This document shows positions 10,182 through 20,727 of a DNA stretch of 64,000 bases, piece by piece. The notes beneath the pieces are model-generated. The model had not been told where the DNA came from. It was given only the letters and a program-made list of their open reading frames with translations, and did no database searches. The translations under genes and the position numbers were made by a program. The stretch is from an uncultured Chlorobiaceae bacterium (GTDB taxonomy: Bacteria; Bacteroidota; Chlorobiia; Chlorobiales; Chlorobiaceae). Positions within the stretch are counted from its first letter, which is position 1. Each line of letters begins with the position of its first letter. The DNA lies in NCBI GenBank assembly GCA_903836465.1, contig CAILRB010000096.1:19835-83834 (forward strand), read 5' to 3'.

Positions 10182-10952
10182 ATGACCTATCTTACCCGGA
10201 TATTAGAGGAGAAAAAGCGTGAAATCGTGGAGCTTGGAAAGGAGAAGCCTGCTGAGCGTTATTTGGAGCTGCAGGGCTCTCTGGATCCTACCCGTGATTT
10301 TACCGGTGCCCTAAAGCGTACGGGTCGGGGGTTGAAGCTTATTGCCGAAATCAAAAAAGCATCTCCTTCGCGCGGTCTTATTGTACAGGATTTTGATCCT
10401 GTCGTGATGGCCCGTCATTATGGGGAGCTTGGCGCTGCGGCCTATTCGGTGCTTACTGATCGCCTGTTTTTTCAGGGCTCCATCGACTATCTTCAACAGG
10501 TGAGCCGCTTGTTTCCCTTGCCAGTATTGCGCAAGGATTTTATTATTGATGAATCACAGATCTTTGAGTCACGGCTGATTGGCGCTGATGCCATTCTGCT
10601 GATTGTGGCGGCACTTGATCCTGTGCAACTTGGCGACTATCTGCAGCTCTCTTCCGCTATCGGTCTGCATGTCCTTGTTGAAGTACATGACCGCTCAGAG
10701 CTGGATGTCGCCCTTGAAAAGGGTGCCGGAATAATCGGGGTCAACAACCGCAATTTAAAGGACTTTTCAGTCGATCTGCAGACCTCTGTAATGCTGCGTT
10801 CCTCTATTCCTTCCGGGGTTATTGCAGTAGCCGAAAGCGGCCTGAAAACTTCTGCTGATATCGCCCTTGTCGAGACGGCATCGTTTGATGCCGTCTTGAT
10901 AGGAGAGGGACTGCATATCAGCTCCGAGCTTCGCGAAATTATCTGGTCATAG
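10182..10952 (+). CDS. trpC: Indole-3-glycerol phosphate synthase
   Basis: Closes the indole ring in tryptophan synthesis, a TIM-barrel enzyme of 256 residues from the ATG at 10182 ([12 protein letters not shown]). [41 protein letters not shown] and VAESGL are the conserved barrel strands, with the catalytic Lys and Glu in the first two. An open frame continues upstream inside carB but has no family similarity. Other trp genes are absent. It sits 7 bp behind carB and overlaps rpe by 14 bp tail to tail. Confidence 0.95.
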   Translation: MTYLTRILEEKKREIVELGKEKPAERYLELQGSLDPTRDFTGALKRTGRGLKLIAEIKKASPSRGLIVQDFDPVVMARHYGELGAAAYSVLTDRLFFQGSIDYLQQVSRLFPLPVLRKDFIIDESQIFESRLIGADAILLIVAALDPVQLGDYLQLSSAIGLHVLVEVHDRSELDVALEKGAGIIGVNNRNLKDFSVDLQTSVMLRSSIPSGVIAVAESGLKTSADIALVETASFDAVLIGEGLHISSELREIIWS

Positions 10953-11604
10953 CCCTGATGTTAGTCGCAGTGCGTGCCGGATCGGCCGACTTGAAGAATG
11001 CCGTGCCGGCAATCAGCGCATCGGCTCCAGCCGAAACCACTTCCTGGGCATTTTCTTCTGTTATTCCACCGTCAATGGCGATGACCATCTGAGGATTTGC
11101 CTCCAAGCGCATTTCATGAAGCTGCCTGATTTTTCCAATTGATGATGGTATGAACTTCTGCCCCCCGAATCCGGGATTGACCGACATCAGCAGGACAAGG
11201 TCGAGATCCGGCAGAATGGAATCAAGTGTTGAGAGCGAAGTGCCCGGATTGATAGAAACGCCAGCTTTTACGCCAAGGCTTTTAATGAACTGAACGGTGC
11301 GATGGAGGTGCGGGCAGGCTTCCTGATGCACGGTAACTTGGTGAGAACCGGCTTTGACAAAATCTTCAATGAAGCGGTCTGGATCGGCAATCATCAGATG
11401 GGTGTCGATAATCATCGGCGTGCAAGCCGCAATAGCCTGTACAATGAGTGGTCCGAAGGTGATGTTGGGGACAAAGTTACCGTCCATGATATCGCAGTGC
11501 ATCCAGTCTGCGCCTGCTTTTGTGGCAATCGCAATCGAGTGTTCAAGTCGGGTGAAGTCTGCTGAAAGAATGGAAGGTGCGAGAAGTGTGGATGGTGCTG
11601 GCAT
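10939..11604 (-). CDS. rpe: Ribulose-phosphate 3-epimerase
   Basis: Interconverts ribulose-5-P and xylulose-5-P in the pentose phosphate pathway, a cytosolic metal-dependent TIM barrel of 221 residues. [10 protein letters not shown] at the N-terminus, [16 protein letters not shown] with its metal-binding His and Asp, [16 protein letters not shown] and AIDGGI are all intact. Its 3' end overlaps trpC by 14 bp on the opposite strand, so there is no room for an intergenic terminator. Confidence 0.96.
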   Translation of the reverse strand: MPAPSTLLAPSILSADFTRLEHSIAIATKAGADWMHCDIMDGNFVPNITFGPLIVQAIAACTPMIIDTHLMIADPDRFIEDFVKAGSHQVTVHQEACPHLHRTVQFIKSLGVKAGVSINPGTSLSTLDSILPDLDLVLLMSVNPGFGGQKFIPSSIGKIRQLHEMRLEANPQMVIAIDGGITEENAQEVVSAGADALIAGTAFFKSADPARTATNIRAMTR

Positions 11605-11648
11605 GGGAATAAGTCCTTAATCGTGAAAAAAATAACTTGGGCAAATAA

Positions 11649-13850
11649 TTAAAAAGCTTCACCAATTCCAAAATTGAAGGTGCATTTACCAATGTTCAAG
11701 GTTGAGAGACGCCAGGGTTTCGCTTCAGTCGGATCATGGAGTTTATAGGCAAAATCAAAACGGAACGGGCCGATAGGTGAGCCGATTCTCAGGCCAACCC
11801 CTGAGTCCCAGGCGAAATCTTTTGTCAGGGAATCAAGGTTCAACGCGTATGGTCCCGTTCGGTCCCAGATGTTTCCGATATCAGTAAAGAACGTTATTCC
11901 TGAAGACTGGTTGAGGAATCTGAAAAATTTCAGACGGTATTCCAGGCTGAGTTCAAGCTTGATGTCAGCACCGAAATTAGCTGCGGCCTCGCTCGCACTG
12001 CTGCCTGGCCCGAGGGTATTGAAAAGCCAGCCCCGCATGTCGTTTGCTCCTCCAGCATAGAAACGGCGTTCTTCTGGTGTTGCATCCGCTTTGCCATAAG
12101 GCACCATCCATCCTATTCGCCCTTTTCCGGCAAGCTGGCTTTTTGTTGACAAATTTTTTGCAAAGCCCAAACCGCTTTCAAATTTTACATACTGAGAATA
12201 GGTTATGCCGAATATCTGGGGATCTTTATCGGTGAACCCGCTGTAATGTTTTGTGTCAATATAGTTATCTATCAGCCAGGCAAGGCTTCCGGATTCTTCA
12301 AGAAGAAGATCGACGTTCCATATTGTCTTTTCGGGAAGAATGCTCCGTCGGTTTGTAGAGTTGAAGCGAAGCCGGAATGTCTGGTTGACATGGGTGTTAA
12401 TCAGACTGTCAATTCCTGCGTTGACCGCCGCTTCATTGGAAGGGTCAATGCCGATATTATTGGCAAGATCGGTTTTAAAGAGTTGTTTGAATCCTCTGAG
12501 AGAGTCTTTTTTGACCCACTCGATTTCAAAAAAGTCAAAATTCAGGCGTGATGAAGGATTCAGGCGGGCGTTGTAGGTTCCTCGTATCAATCCGCTTCTG
12601 CTTGAAAGCAGCACGGGCTGTTTTGTTGTTGCGTATTCAAGTGTTGTCGAATAGAAGTTGCCGGTTTTTTTGAGAACCGGCATGACCATTGTGCTCTTCA
12701 GGCTGAATTCGTAAGGAATTATCTTGCTGTATTGGTCTGGATTAAGGTTTGTCAGCAACTTGCTGTTGGAACTGGCCTGGGTACCGTATTCGGTTGATGT
12801 ACGGAACTGTTCGCCTCCACCAAAAAGGTTTTTGTTTTCGTATGCAAGAGATGTGCCGAAAAAAAGGGGGCCGTAACGGTTATCAACCAGTATTTTAGGT
12901 TCTATCTGGTGTTTTGGTGCTGTTTCAAGATTGATTGTTGTGTAGAGTTCGCCAGAGCGTACCGAATCCGGGGTAATGTAAATGGATGAAAAAACATTGG
13001 TTGCACCGAGATTCTGCAAGGTGCGTTGTTCAAGGCTCTGTCGGGTAAAGTTACCTGGGCGGAATTCGATGGCAGAGGTGATCAGTTCAGGGGAGATTTT
13101 CTCTTTTCCAAGAATCCTGCCATGGATGTTCTCCTGAAAAAAATTCTTTTCTTTTTGAGCGGGATCGTTTTTCTGCTGGTTATGAACGATAGCATTGACC
13201 GGGCCGTATTTCAGCCTTTCCGGAAGGCTGAGTCTGAAAAGGATTCCAGCATGAGTTCCAACGGTATCAACCTTTATGCGGATACTGTCTTCGTGAAAAA
13301 AGGTGAAACCATACTCCCTGAAAAAAGAGATAGTACGATCACGTTCTTCTATAAGTCGTTCAACAGAAAAAACATCATTTAACTTCAGGCGTTGCTGGCT
13401 GAGATACGTTGTTTTCAGTTCTGAGGGAATACGTTCAAGCCCTTCATAATGAAGTGCATCAACTTTGGATGGTTCATGTTCATGAATCAGGATGTTCAGG
13501 TTAACTTTTTTGCCGTTTTTTTTTCGGACAATGGTGGTGTCCACATCGGTAAAAAAAAATCCCTTATAAGTATAGAGCTTTTTGATCAGAAAGATATCTT
13601 TTGCAAACTCTTCAGAATTGAACGGCTTTTGAGCGCCGCCAAAAAGGCCGAGTCCTAAAAAAGATCTTTTTTCCGAGGTACTTATGATCAGGCGAAGTTC
13701 CTCCTCGCTAATCGATGTATTGCCCCTGAAATTGATTTTGGCTACATAGGGTGGCGATGGAGTACTCTTTTCACTTCTGCTGTCAGGTTGACCATGAACA
13801 GAAAGGGCAAAAAGAAGTATAAGGGCTATAAAAGTGAGCGCTTTTGCCAA
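11649..13850 (-). CDS. BamA/TamA-family outer membrane protein (POTRA plus D15 barrel)
   Basis: A 733-residue protein starting with TTG at 13850. An N-terminal signal peptide ends near VHG, followed by several POTRA-like repeats (from residue 35, for example VAKINFRGNTSISEEEL) and a C-terminal 16-strand surface-antigen barrel with RRFYAGGANDMRGW and a terminal aromatic residue (GIGEAF). PIGPFRFDFAY is the conserved penultimate strand of Omp85 proteins. It probably inserts or translocates outer membrane proteins. Size and divergence make TamA-like or a second BamA-like role more likely than the main BamA. Confidence 0.88.
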   Translation of the reverse strand: MAKALTFIALILLFALSVHGQPDSRSEKSTPSPPYVAKINFRGNTSISEEELRLIISTSEKRSFLGLGLFGGAQKPFNSEEFAKDIFLIKKLYTYKGFFFTDVDTTIVRKKNGKKVNLNILIHEHEPSKVDALHYEGLERIPSELKTTYLSQQRLKLNDVFSVERLIEERDRTISFFREYGFTFFHEDSIRIKVDTVGTHAGILFRLSLPERLKYGPVNAIVHNQQKNDPAQKEKNFFQENIHGRILGKEKISPELITSAIEFRPGNFTRQSLEQRTLQNLGATNVFSSIYITPDSVRSGELYTTINLETAPKHQIEPKILVDNRYGPLFFGTSLAYENKNLFGGGEQFRTSTEYGTQASSNSKLLTNLNPDQYSKIIPYEFSLKSTMVMPVLKKTGNFYSTTLEYATTKQPVLLSSRSGLIRGTYNARLNPSSRLNFDFFEIEWVKKDSLRGFKQLFKTDLANNIGIDPSNEAAVNAGIDSLINTHVNQTFRLRFNSTNRRSILPEKTIWNVDLLLEESGSLAWLIDNYIDTKHYSGFTDKDPQIFGITYSQYVKFESGLGFAKNLSTKSQLAGKGRIGWMVPYGKADATPEERRFYAGGANDMRGWLFNTLGPGSSASEAAANFGADIKLELSLEYRLKFFRFLNQSSGITFFTDIGNIWDRTGPYALNLDSLTKDFAWDSGVGLRIGSPIGPFRFDFAYKLHDPTEAKPWRLSTLNIGKCTFNFGIGEAF

Positions 13851-13874
13851 ACATGAATTCCGTTTTGTTCGCTT

Positions 13875-14102
13875 CTATGTCAATGGTTCTTCATCTCCAT
13901 AGCCAAAGTCTTCGTCAGTAGGGTAGTCTGGCCATATTTCATCCAAACTTTCATACATTTCATCGCTGTCGGGAAGATCAACAAGGTTTTCAATAACCTG
14001 CTGAGGAGCTCCGGTTCTGTTTGCGTAATTGATCAGTTCATCTTTTGTTACAGGCCATGGAGCATCAGCTATATAACGTGCAAGGTCTAAATTCCAGTAC
14101 AT
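13875..14102 (-). CDS. DUF2795 domain protein
   Basis: A 75-residue acidic protein (MYWNLDLARYIADAPWP...) with the DUF2795 signature: an APWP turn, KDELINYANRTGAP, and an acidic tail with IWPDYPTDEDF. Short proteins of this kind are widespread in Bacteroidetes and Chlorobi and have no settled function. It lies 17 bp downstream of the M23 peptidase gene and 24 bp before the BamA-like gene on the same strand, so the three may form one envelope-related transcript. Confidence 0.85.
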   Translation of the reverse strand: MYWNLDLARYIADAPWPVTKDELINYANRTGAPQQVIENLVDLPDSDEMYESLDEIWPDYPTDEDFGYGDEEPLT

Positions 14103-14119
14103 ACTAAGTGTTGTTCAGT

Positions 14120-14899
14120 TTAAGAGTTATTGTCTCGTCCATCGGGTTCAGTCTTTTGTGTTGTGATGAACTTGTCCGGATTTGTTTCATCAAAGAAATA
14201 AGCTGTCGGGTTGACTTTTATGTTATCCTTCTGTACTTCATAGTGTAGATGCGGTCCTGTCGATACGCCGGTGTTTCCTGAAAGTGCAATGATGTCGCCC
14301 CGCTTGACTTTCTGACCCTGTCGTACCAGAGATTTTGACAGATGTGCATAAATGGTTTTATAGCCGTATCCGTGATTGATGGTTATTTTTTGTCCGTAAC
14401 CTTTGTCATATCCTGAAAAAGCAACAATTCCATCACCTGTTGTCTGTACCCTGGTTCCTTCGGAAGCAGAGATATCAATGCCTGAGTGAAAAAGAGAGAT
14501 ATTGTAGACCGGATGTACCCGGACGCCGAATGCGCTGGTAATTGAACCACTGACAGGTTTAATATTTGGTATGCTTGAAAAAAAAGATGTTGGATTGGGG
14601 TTCTCAGCGAGTTCGGTCGATTCAGTTGCATTGTCCTTCTGGAAGTCTATTTTCATAATCATTTGTTCAATGATCTGTTCAGTACTTGCCAGAAGTCTTT
14701 CAGCAGTTTTTGCTTGTTCGGCTTTTTTTGTCTCGCCAGTCTGTTTTTCTTCAGCCAGAAGCATAGCGGGAGTGCATGATAAAGAGAAGTGCAGCGTCAG
14801 AAAAAAAGCAAATAAACCTTTTGAGAGGCTTAGATACAGAAAGGCCAAAAATTTCGAGCCAAATTCAGACAGAATCACAAACCGATTTGTAGAGGTCAT
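14120..14899 (-). CDS. M23-family murein endopeptidase
   Basis: A 259-residue exported peptidase with a hydrophobic N-terminal signal segment (residues about 20-48) and a short helical linker (KKAEQAKTAERLLAS). The C-terminal LytM domain has HSGID with the zinc-binding His and Asp, and HLHYEV with the second His pair. PVSGSITSAFGVRVHP marks the domain start. Likely acts on peptidoglycan cross-links in the periplasm. All metal ligands are present, so it should be active rather than an EnvC/NlpD-type activator. Confidence 0.92.
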   Translation of the reverse strand: MTSTNRFVILSEFGSKFLAFLYLSLSKGLFAFFLTLHFSLSCTPAMLLAEEKQTGETKKAEQAKTAERLLASTEQIIEQMIMKIDFQKDNATESTELAENPNPTSFFSSIPNIKPVSGSITSAFGVRVHPVYNISLFHSGIDISASEGTRVQTTGDGIVAFSGYDKGYGQKITINHGYGYKTIYAHLSKSLVRQGQKVKRGDIIALSGNTGVSTGPHLHYEVQKDNIKVNPTAYFFDETNPDKFITTQKTEPDGRDNNS

Positions 14900-14980
14900 A
14901 CGGTATCTTGGTTGTTTTGTCTGAACGATCTTGATTCACCTATACTAAAATATAGGGAAAATTTTCCTATAAGTCAATGT

Positions 14981-17815
14981 TTAGTGGGCTTCCAGCCAGT
15001 TTTTTCCAATACCGGTATCGACCTCGACAGGTACATTTTTAAGTCCACAAGTGATCGCTGCATCAATCATTGCCTGTTCAATCATCATAGACAGCGGTTC
15101 TTTTTCATCCTCAGTGGTTTCGAAGAGCAGTTCGTCGTGGACCTGCAGTAGCATGACGGATTTCATGACGTTCTTTTTCATGCGCTGGCTGCAGAGGTTC
15201 ATGGCGCATTTGATGATGTCGGCGGCCGTACCCTGGATGGGGGTATTCATGGCCGCCCGTTCGGCCGCTTTTTGCAGGTTGGTGTTCCGGCTGTTGAGGT
15301 CGGCAATGTAACGGCGTCGTCCAAGAAGGGTGGAGACATATCCATTTTTTCTGCCGACGTCAATAATGTTCTGCAGAGCAATAAAAAGACCCGGATATTT
15401 CGATTTGTACGTATCGATAATAGTTGCCGCCTCTGATCGGGAGATGTTGAGCCTCTTTGAGAGCCCAAAAGGCATAATGCCGTAAAGTACCCCGAAATTT
15501 ACCTCTTTTGCTTTTCGCCGCATATCACCGGTAATTTCATCGGTGCCGAAGATTACTTTTGCTGTTGCGGTGTGGATGTCTTCTCGGTTGCGGAATGCTT
15601 CGATGAGCTGCGGGTCTCCGGAGATTTCTGCGGCAATTCTCAGCTCGATCTGGGAGTAATCAGCGGAAAGAAGCCAGTTGTCGGGTGATGACGGTATGAA
15701 TGCCCTGCGTATCTCTTTGCCGAGAGAGGTGCGTATGGGAATATTTTGCAGGTTTGGATTGGAGGAGGAGAGCCTGCCTGTTGCTGTTATGTGCTGATTG
15801 AAAGAGGTATGCAGTTTTCCGGTTGTCGGTTTGACCATTTGAGGCAATGCGTCTATATAGGTGTTTTTGAGTTTCTGTAGCGTTCTGTATTCGAGCAGGG
15901 TGCTGGCAACCGGATGAAGGGGCGCAAGCTCTTCCAGTACCTCAACATTAGTGGAGAATCCTGTTTTTGTTGTTTTTTTAGTCGGCAGCTTTAAAACGTT
16001 GAAGAGAATGTTTGAAAGCTGCTTCGGGGAATCGATGTTGAAAGAAGAGCCTGCCGCCGCATAAATCTGTTCTGTTAAGAGCTTGAGTTGTTGATTGACC
16101 GTGTCGGAGGTCTTTGCCAGATGCTCGGTGTCGATAGAGACTCCTGCGTACTCCATCGCAGCCAGGACGCTGACCAGCGGAAATTCAATATGTTCGCACA
16201 GCCAGAGCAGCTCTATTTCGCCGTCAAGTTTTTTTCGGAATGTCGTTTCGAGCTGGAGGGCAAGATCGGCATCCTGGCAGGCATAGTCCGAAAGCTTTTT
16301 TGGATCAACTTCGAAAATGTGCAGTTTCGGTTTTCCTGACCCTGCCAGTTCATCATAAGTGGTGGTACGGTAGCCTAAATGGTTGGCTGCAAGATCATCA
16401 AGATTGTGTCTTTCTTCGGGGTTGAGCACATAGCTGGCAATCATGGAGTCGAATCCAACTGGCGAAAGATCGATGCCATATTTTTTCAGGACGAGAATGT
16501 CGTATTTAAGGTTCTGGCCGGTTTTTGGCAGTGATGCCTGTTCAAGCAGAGGTCTGAGGATATCAAGTCCATACTTCAGGTCAACGGCGCCTGGAGCAAA
16601 AGAGATAAAACTGGCCTTTCCGGCTTCAACGGATATTGAGATACCTGCCAGTTCGGCTTCAAAAGTATCAAGGCTGGTTGTTTCGGTATCAACGGCGATA
16701 CGCGATGCTTCCTGCAGTGACTCGACAAGCTTTTGCAGTTTTTCAGTCGTATGGATGCGAGTATACTCTGTGCCAGCTTGCGGTGACAGGAGAGTGGAGT
16801 GCGTCTCCTCAGGGGAACCTGTCGGGGATTTATGAGGCAGAGTCTCTTCTGAAGGATTCTGCAAAAGTGCCTCAAAAATAGCCGGCACTCTGGATACAAT
16901 GGTTTTAAGACCGAGCTTCTGCAGCAGAGGCACCAGTTTTGTCCGGTCTGGCAATCCGCAGGCAAGCTCTTGCAGGGAAAAGTCGATCTGCAGGTCAGTG
17001 CGTATGGTGACCAATTGTGTTATCAGATCAAGCCGGGGTTGAAATTCTTCCAGGCTCTGCCGGGTTTTCGGAGAGATATGGTCGAGATGGGTATAGATAT
17101 TTTTCAGGGAGTGGTATTTGCCAAGCAGGGCGGAGGCCGTTTTGGGGCCGATACCTTTTGCTCCGGGAATATTGTCGGATACATCACCGCAGAGTGTCAA
17201 AAACTGGGTAAAGAGTTCAGGAGGAACTCCGAATTGTTCAATAATCTCTTTTTTGCCGAGCAATTCAAGCTCATTCTGGTTTTTGGCGGGTTTCAGGATT
17301 TTAACTCCATCGTGAACCAGTTGGGCAAGATCTTTGTCCGGGGTGACAATGTAAACCTGGCATGACGGTTCAAATTTTCTGGCGGTTGTACCGATCAGGT
17401 CGTCGGCCTCATATCCGGCTGTTTTGATGAGCGGAATATTGAAGGCGTCAAGCATTTCGAAGATGGCGTCAAGCTGTATGATGAGATCTTCAGGTGGTGC
17501 CGGCCGATTGGCTTTGTATAAGGGGTAAAGATCGTGTCGGAATGTTTTTTCCTTGCTGTCAAAGACCGCAGCGAGGTAATGTGGTTTGTAAGTTTCAAAG
17601 ATTTTAAGCAACGCGGTCGCAAAGCCGTAGATTGCGCCGGTTGGCATTCCCTCCTGACTGGTCATGCCGGCCCGTTGCAGGGCGAAAAAGGCCCGGTAGA
17701 CCATGGCCATGCCATCAATCAGAAAGAGGGCGGGCTTTTCAGGATTGATCTGTGGAGTCTCTGTGTTTATCTCCTTGCTGACAAGCGGGAAAAAGTCAAG
17801 TTGTCTTTTGTTCAT
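14981..17815 (-). CDS. polA: DNA polymerase I
   Basis: A 944-residue polymerase with three domains. The N-terminal 5' nuclease starts at LFLIDGMAMVYRAFFA and contains GYEADDLIGT. The 3'-5' proofreading domain keeps its Exo I acidic pair (AVDTETTS), NLKYDILVL and the YACQDADLAL motif, so proofreading appears intact. The polymerase domain has motif A DYSQIELR, motif B RRKAKEVNFGVLYG and motif C VHDELLFE. It works in repair and Okazaki fragment processing. It overlaps pheA by 4 bp, unusual partners that probably share a promoter. Confidence 0.97.
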   Translation of the reverse strand: MNKRQLDFFPLVSKEINTETPQINPEKPALFLIDGMAMVYRAFFALQRAGMTSQEGMPTGAIYGFATALLKIFETYKPHYLAAVFDSKEKTFRHDLYPLYKANRPAPPEDLIIQLDAIFEMLDAFNIPLIKTAGYEADDLIGTTARKFEPSCQVYIVTPDKDLAQLVHDGVKILKPAKNQNELELLGKKEIIEQFGVPPELFTQFLTLCGDVSDNIPGAKGIGPKTASALLGKYHSLKNIYTHLDHISPKTRQSLEEFQPRLDLITQLVTIRTDLQIDFSLQELACGLPDRTKLVPLLQKLGLKTIVSRVPAIFEALLQNPSEETLPHKSPTGSPEETHSTLLSPQAGTEYTRIHTTEKLQKLVESLQEASRIAVDTETTSLDTFEAELAGISISVEAGKASFISFAPGAVDLKYGLDILRPLLEQASLPKTGQNLKYDILVLKKYGIDLSPVGFDSMIASYVLNPEERHNLDDLAANHLGYRTTTYDELAGSGKPKLHIFEVDPKKLSDYACQDADLALQLETTFRKKLDGEIELLWLCEHIEFPLVSVLAAMEYAGVSIDTEHLAKTSDTVNQQLKLLTEQIYAAAGSSFNIDSPKQLSNILFNVLKLPTKKTTKTGFSTNVEVLEELAPLHPVASTLLEYRTLQKLKNTYIDALPQMVKPTTGKLHTSFNQHITATGRLSSSNPNLQNIPIRTSLGKEIRRAFIPSSPDNWLLSADYSQIELRIAAEISGDPQLIEAFRNREDIHTATAKVIFGTDEITGDMRRKAKEVNFGVLYGIMPFGLSKRLNISRSEAATIIDTYKSKYPGLFIALQNIIDVGRKNGYVSTLLGRRRYIADLNSRNTNLQKAAERAAMNTPIQGTAADIIKCAMNLCSQRMKKNVMKSVMLLQVHDELLFETTEDEKEPLSMMIEQAMIDAAITCGLKNVPVEVDTGIGKNWLEAH

Positions 17816-18663
17816 TCTGCGACCACCCCGTAACTTCCAAGTACATTGACCATTGTGGCGAATTCTCTGAGATGGTTGAGAGCATTGAGAATATTCGGGT
17901 CTTTCTGGTGCCCGATAAAATCCACATAAAAAAGGTATTCGAACGCTTTTTTCCTGAAGGGCCTCGACTCTATTTTTGTCAGGTCGATATGACGCATGGC
18001 AAAGGTGGCCATTGCATTGAAAAGCGATCCTTGTTCATTGGGGAGAGCAAAAGCAATGGAGGTTTTGTGCTGCGAGGTATCCAGCTTTCCTGTAAGCTTT
18101 TGAAGTTCCAGTGGCTTTGGATTTTCGGCATGAGTGATGCAGAAAAACCGGGTAATGTTCCACTCTTCATCGGCAAGGTTTTCCCGAAGGATTTCAAGTC
18201 CATAAAGCTCGCCTGCCCTTTTTGATGCTATGGCAAGTTTTGATGGATCTTGTTCTTCAGCGATTATTTTTGCACTGCCGGCAGTGTCATAAGCAGCTTC
18301 GGCTTTGAGTCCTTTATGAGTCGCAAAAAAATTCCTGCACTGGGCCAATGCCTGGGGGTGCGAGAGTACTTTTATAGCAGTTTCTATTGATGACCCATGG
18401 ATTCCGAGCAGACAGTGTTCAACCTTGACAAAGGTTTCGGCTACAATAGTAACTGGATGCTGGAGCAGCAAATCGTAGTTTTGATGAATACTTCCTCCAA
18501 GTGAATTTTCGATCGGGATGACTGCATAAGTGACCTTACGGTTTTCAACGGCAGCAAAAACCTCTTCAAAGGATTCAAAGGGTTCTGGCTCTCCTATCCT
18601 GAGCGCGGCGATTTCACTGTATGCTCCTGGTTCCCCCTGATAGGCAATCATCACGTTTGTCAT
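17812..18663 (-). CDS. pheA: Prephenate dehydratase
   Basis: Converts prephenate to phenylpyruvate for phenylalanine synthesis. It is a monofunctional 283-residue protein without a fused chorismate mutase. The PDT domain carries YQGEPGAYSE, PIENSLGG and a TRFFCI block near residue 170. A C-terminal ACT domain has the phenylalanine-binding ESRP motif (KIESRPFRK), so feedback inhibition is expected. It is the upstream gene of a two-gene unit with polA. Confidence 0.95.
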   Translation of the reverse strand: MTNVMIAYQGEPGAYSEIAALRIGEPEPFESFEEVFAAVENRKVTYAVIPIENSLGGSIHQNYDLLLQHPVTIVAETFVKVEHCLLGIHGSSIETAIKVLSHPQALAQCRNFFATHKGLKAEAAYDTAGSAKIIAEEQDPSKLAIASKRAGELYGLEILRENLADEEWNITRFFCITHAENPKPLELQKLTGKLDTSQHKTSIAFALPNEQGSLFNAMATFAMRHIDLTKIESRPFRKKAFEYLFYVDFIGHQKDPNILNALNHLREFATMVNVLGSYGVVAE

Positions 18664-18780
18664 TGTTTTTTCTTGTTAGTAACTTGCACAAATGCAGTTG
18701 GATTTGATTTTATTTAAAGAAAATAAATCTATTATCATAGGCAGGGCGATTCGGGAATAAATAAATCAGCAGTTTTTATT

Positions 18781-19533
18781 ATGTCAGGACATAGCAAATG
18801 GGCAACGATCAAGAGAAAAAAGGCGGTAACTGATCAGAAACGCGGCAGTTTGTTCACTAAACTGGTTAAGGAGATTACGATTGCAGCTAAAATGGGAGGA
18901 GGTGATCCCTCCGGTAATCCCCGGCTCAGGTTGGCAATCGATACGGCAAGAGATAACTCCATGCCGATGGATAATATTCAACGTGCGGTTAAAAAGGGAA
19001 CGGGAGAACTGGAGGGTGTCATCTGGGATGAAATTACGTATGAAGGGTATGGCCCCGCAGGGATTGCCCTTATTATTGAGACCGCAACCGACAACCGTAA
19101 CAGGACCGTTGCTGATCTCCGTCATATTATGAGTCGCAATAATGGTTCGCTTGGTGAAAGTGGCAGTGTGAGCTGGATGTTTCAGCGGAAGGGCTCCCTT
19201 GAAGTCTCCAGATCGGCAGCCAGTGAGGATCTTCTGATGGAGCTGCTTTTGGATGCCGGCCTTGAAGATCTCAACAGTGATGATGAGAACTATTTTAATG
19301 TCATTACTGATGTAAAGGATCTGGAATCGGCCAAAAAAGCGCTTGAATCGGCCGGTATCGCTTATGAGAATGCAAAAATTGATCTGGTACCGGAGAATTA
19401 TATTGAGCTTGAAGCGGAGGATGCACGGAAAGTGATCAAGCTGATAGACGCGCTTGAGAGTAATGATGATGTACAGGCGGTCTACAGTAATATGGAGATC
19501 AGTGAAAGTGCCATGAACAGCTTAAACGAATAG
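18781..19533 (+). CDS. yebC: YebC/PmpR-family protein
   Basis: A 250-residue protein with the invariant [15 protein letters not shown] start and the GEGGAIAWMF-equivalent [10 protein letters not shown]. YebC proteins act as DNA-binding regulators and, in recent work, as factors that help ribosomes at difficult motifs. Next to ruvC, as in many bacteria: only 3 bp separate its stop from the ruvC start, so the two are cotranscribed. Confidence 0.95.
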   Translation: MSGHSKWATIKRKKAVTDQKRGSLFTKLVKEITIAAKMGGGDPSGNPRLRLAIDTARDNSMPMDNIQRAVKKGTGELEGVIWDEITYEGYGPAGIALIIETATDNRNRTVADLRHIMSRNNGSLGESGSVSWMFQRKGSLEVSRSAASEDLLMELLLDAGLEDLNSDDENYFNVITDVKDLESAKKALESAGIAYENAKIDLVPENYIELEAEDARKVIKLIDALESNDDVQAVYSNMEISESAMNSLNE

Positions 19534-19536
19534 AGC

Positions 19537-20100
19537 ATGGTTGTTCTCGGGGTTGATCCCGGAAGCCTGAATACCGGCTATGGCGTGGTTCATTGCGATT
19601 CCGGAAAGGTCTCTGTACTGGTGTGTGGTCTGATTAGGCTTCATCCCGGCCTTGGCCATCCGGAGCGAATAGGTGAAATATGCCGTGAACTTGAACAAGT
19701 GATTGTTGACTTCAAGCCTGACCGGCTTGCCCTTGAAACTGCTTTTTTAAGCAGAAATGTACAGTCGGCCCTGAAGCTCGGACAGGTTCGGGGTGCGGTT
19801 ATTGCGCTTGCAATGAACAAACACCTTGTCCTTCATGAGTATGCGCCCCGAGAGGTAAAATCGGCGATAACAGGGAAGGGTGCGGCCAGCAAGGATCAGG
19901 TTGCGTTTATGGTTGCAAGGATGCTTGGTCTTGGTGCGGTTCCTGAACCTTATGATGTAACCGATGCGCTGGGCATAGCGTTGTGTGATTTGCTCAGAGG
20001 CGAAAGTCGGGAGCCTTTTTTGCCCGTAGGGAAAGCCCGCAAAGGAGGCAGGAGCTGGTCAAAGTTTGTCCACGCATCCCCCGATATGGTCATTCAGTAG
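19537..20100 (+). CDS. ruvC: Holliday junction resolvase RuvC
   Basis: Endonuclease that resolves four-way junctions with RuvAB. The four catalytic acids are visible: Asp7 (GVDPGS), Glu67 (LALETAF), Asp140 and Asp143 ([11 protein letters not shown]). It has 187 residues; the stretch after about residue 155 is a poorly conserved basic tail. Directly behind yebC. RuvB is encoded 32 kb away at 51862-52896, and ruvA is not in the window. Confidence 0.96.
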   Translation: MVVLGVDPGSLNTGYGVVHCDSGKVSVLVCGLIRLHPGLGHPERIGEICRELEQVIVDFKPDRLALETAFLSRNVQSALKLGQVRGAVIALAMNKHLVLHEYAPREVKSAITGKGAASKDQVAFMVARMLGLGAVPEPYDVTDALGIALCDLLRGESREPFLPVGKARKGGRSWSKFVHASPDMVIQ

Positions 20101-20172
20101 CTTTTGACAACGTCGTGCGTCATGGTTATCTTTTACAATGAGCTGATATGACTCAATAATAAATTCATCACT

Positions 20173-20727
20173 GTGGAAGGTCGTATCTTTAATTTGCCGA
20201 ATTCTCTCAGCTTCCTGAGAATAATATTGATACCCTGGTTTCTCTATTATTTTCATACAGGCCATCTCAAAACAGCCATGGCTATCATGATTGTGGCTGT
20301 TCTGACCGACTGGTTTGATGGTCAGACGGCACGATGGACTAATGAGGTCTCTGAAATGGGAAAAATTCTTGATCCCCTTGCCGACAAGCTTTGTCTGGCC
20401 AGCGTGGCAGTTTATTTTCTATGGATTGGTGAGTTGCCCTTGTGGTTTGTGCTCTTTGCCGTGATCAGGGATATCATGATTTTTATCGGCGCCGGGTATG
20501 TGAAATTCCGTCATTCAGTGGTTACGACATCCCTCTGGCCGGGCAAATGGGCTGTAGGCTTTGTTTCCATGATGTTTATCGTCATGGTCTGGCCACATCC
20601 TATTTTCAGGCACTATCCCTTGAAAGAGTTTTTTTTAATCCTCTCGACGGTTATGCTTCTGTATTCTTTTGTGTTGTATTGTGTCAGATTTTACAGAATT
20701 CACAAAGGGTGGGATTACAGTGGATGA
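20173..20727 (+). CDS. pgsA: CDP-diacylglycerol--glycerol-3-phosphate 3-phosphatidyltransferase
   Basis: Makes phosphatidylglycerol phosphate, needed for PG, a major lipid of photosynthetic membranes. It is a 184-residue polytopic membrane protein starting with GTG at 20173. The CDP-alcohol phosphotransferase motif is complete, running TDWFDGQTAR then GKILDPLADK (about residues 48-76). The NLPNSLSFLRI opening is typical of PgsA. PssA-type features are lacking. Confidence 0.92.
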   Translation: MEGRIFNLPNSLSFLRIILIPWFLYYFHTGHLKTAMAIMIVAVLTDWFDGQTARWTNEVSEMGKILDPLADKLCLASVAVYFLWIGELPLWFVLFAVIRDIMIFIGAGYVKFRHSVVTTSLWPGKWAVGFVSMMFIVMVWPHPIFRHYPLKEFFLILSTVMLLYSFVLYCVRFYRIHKGWDYSG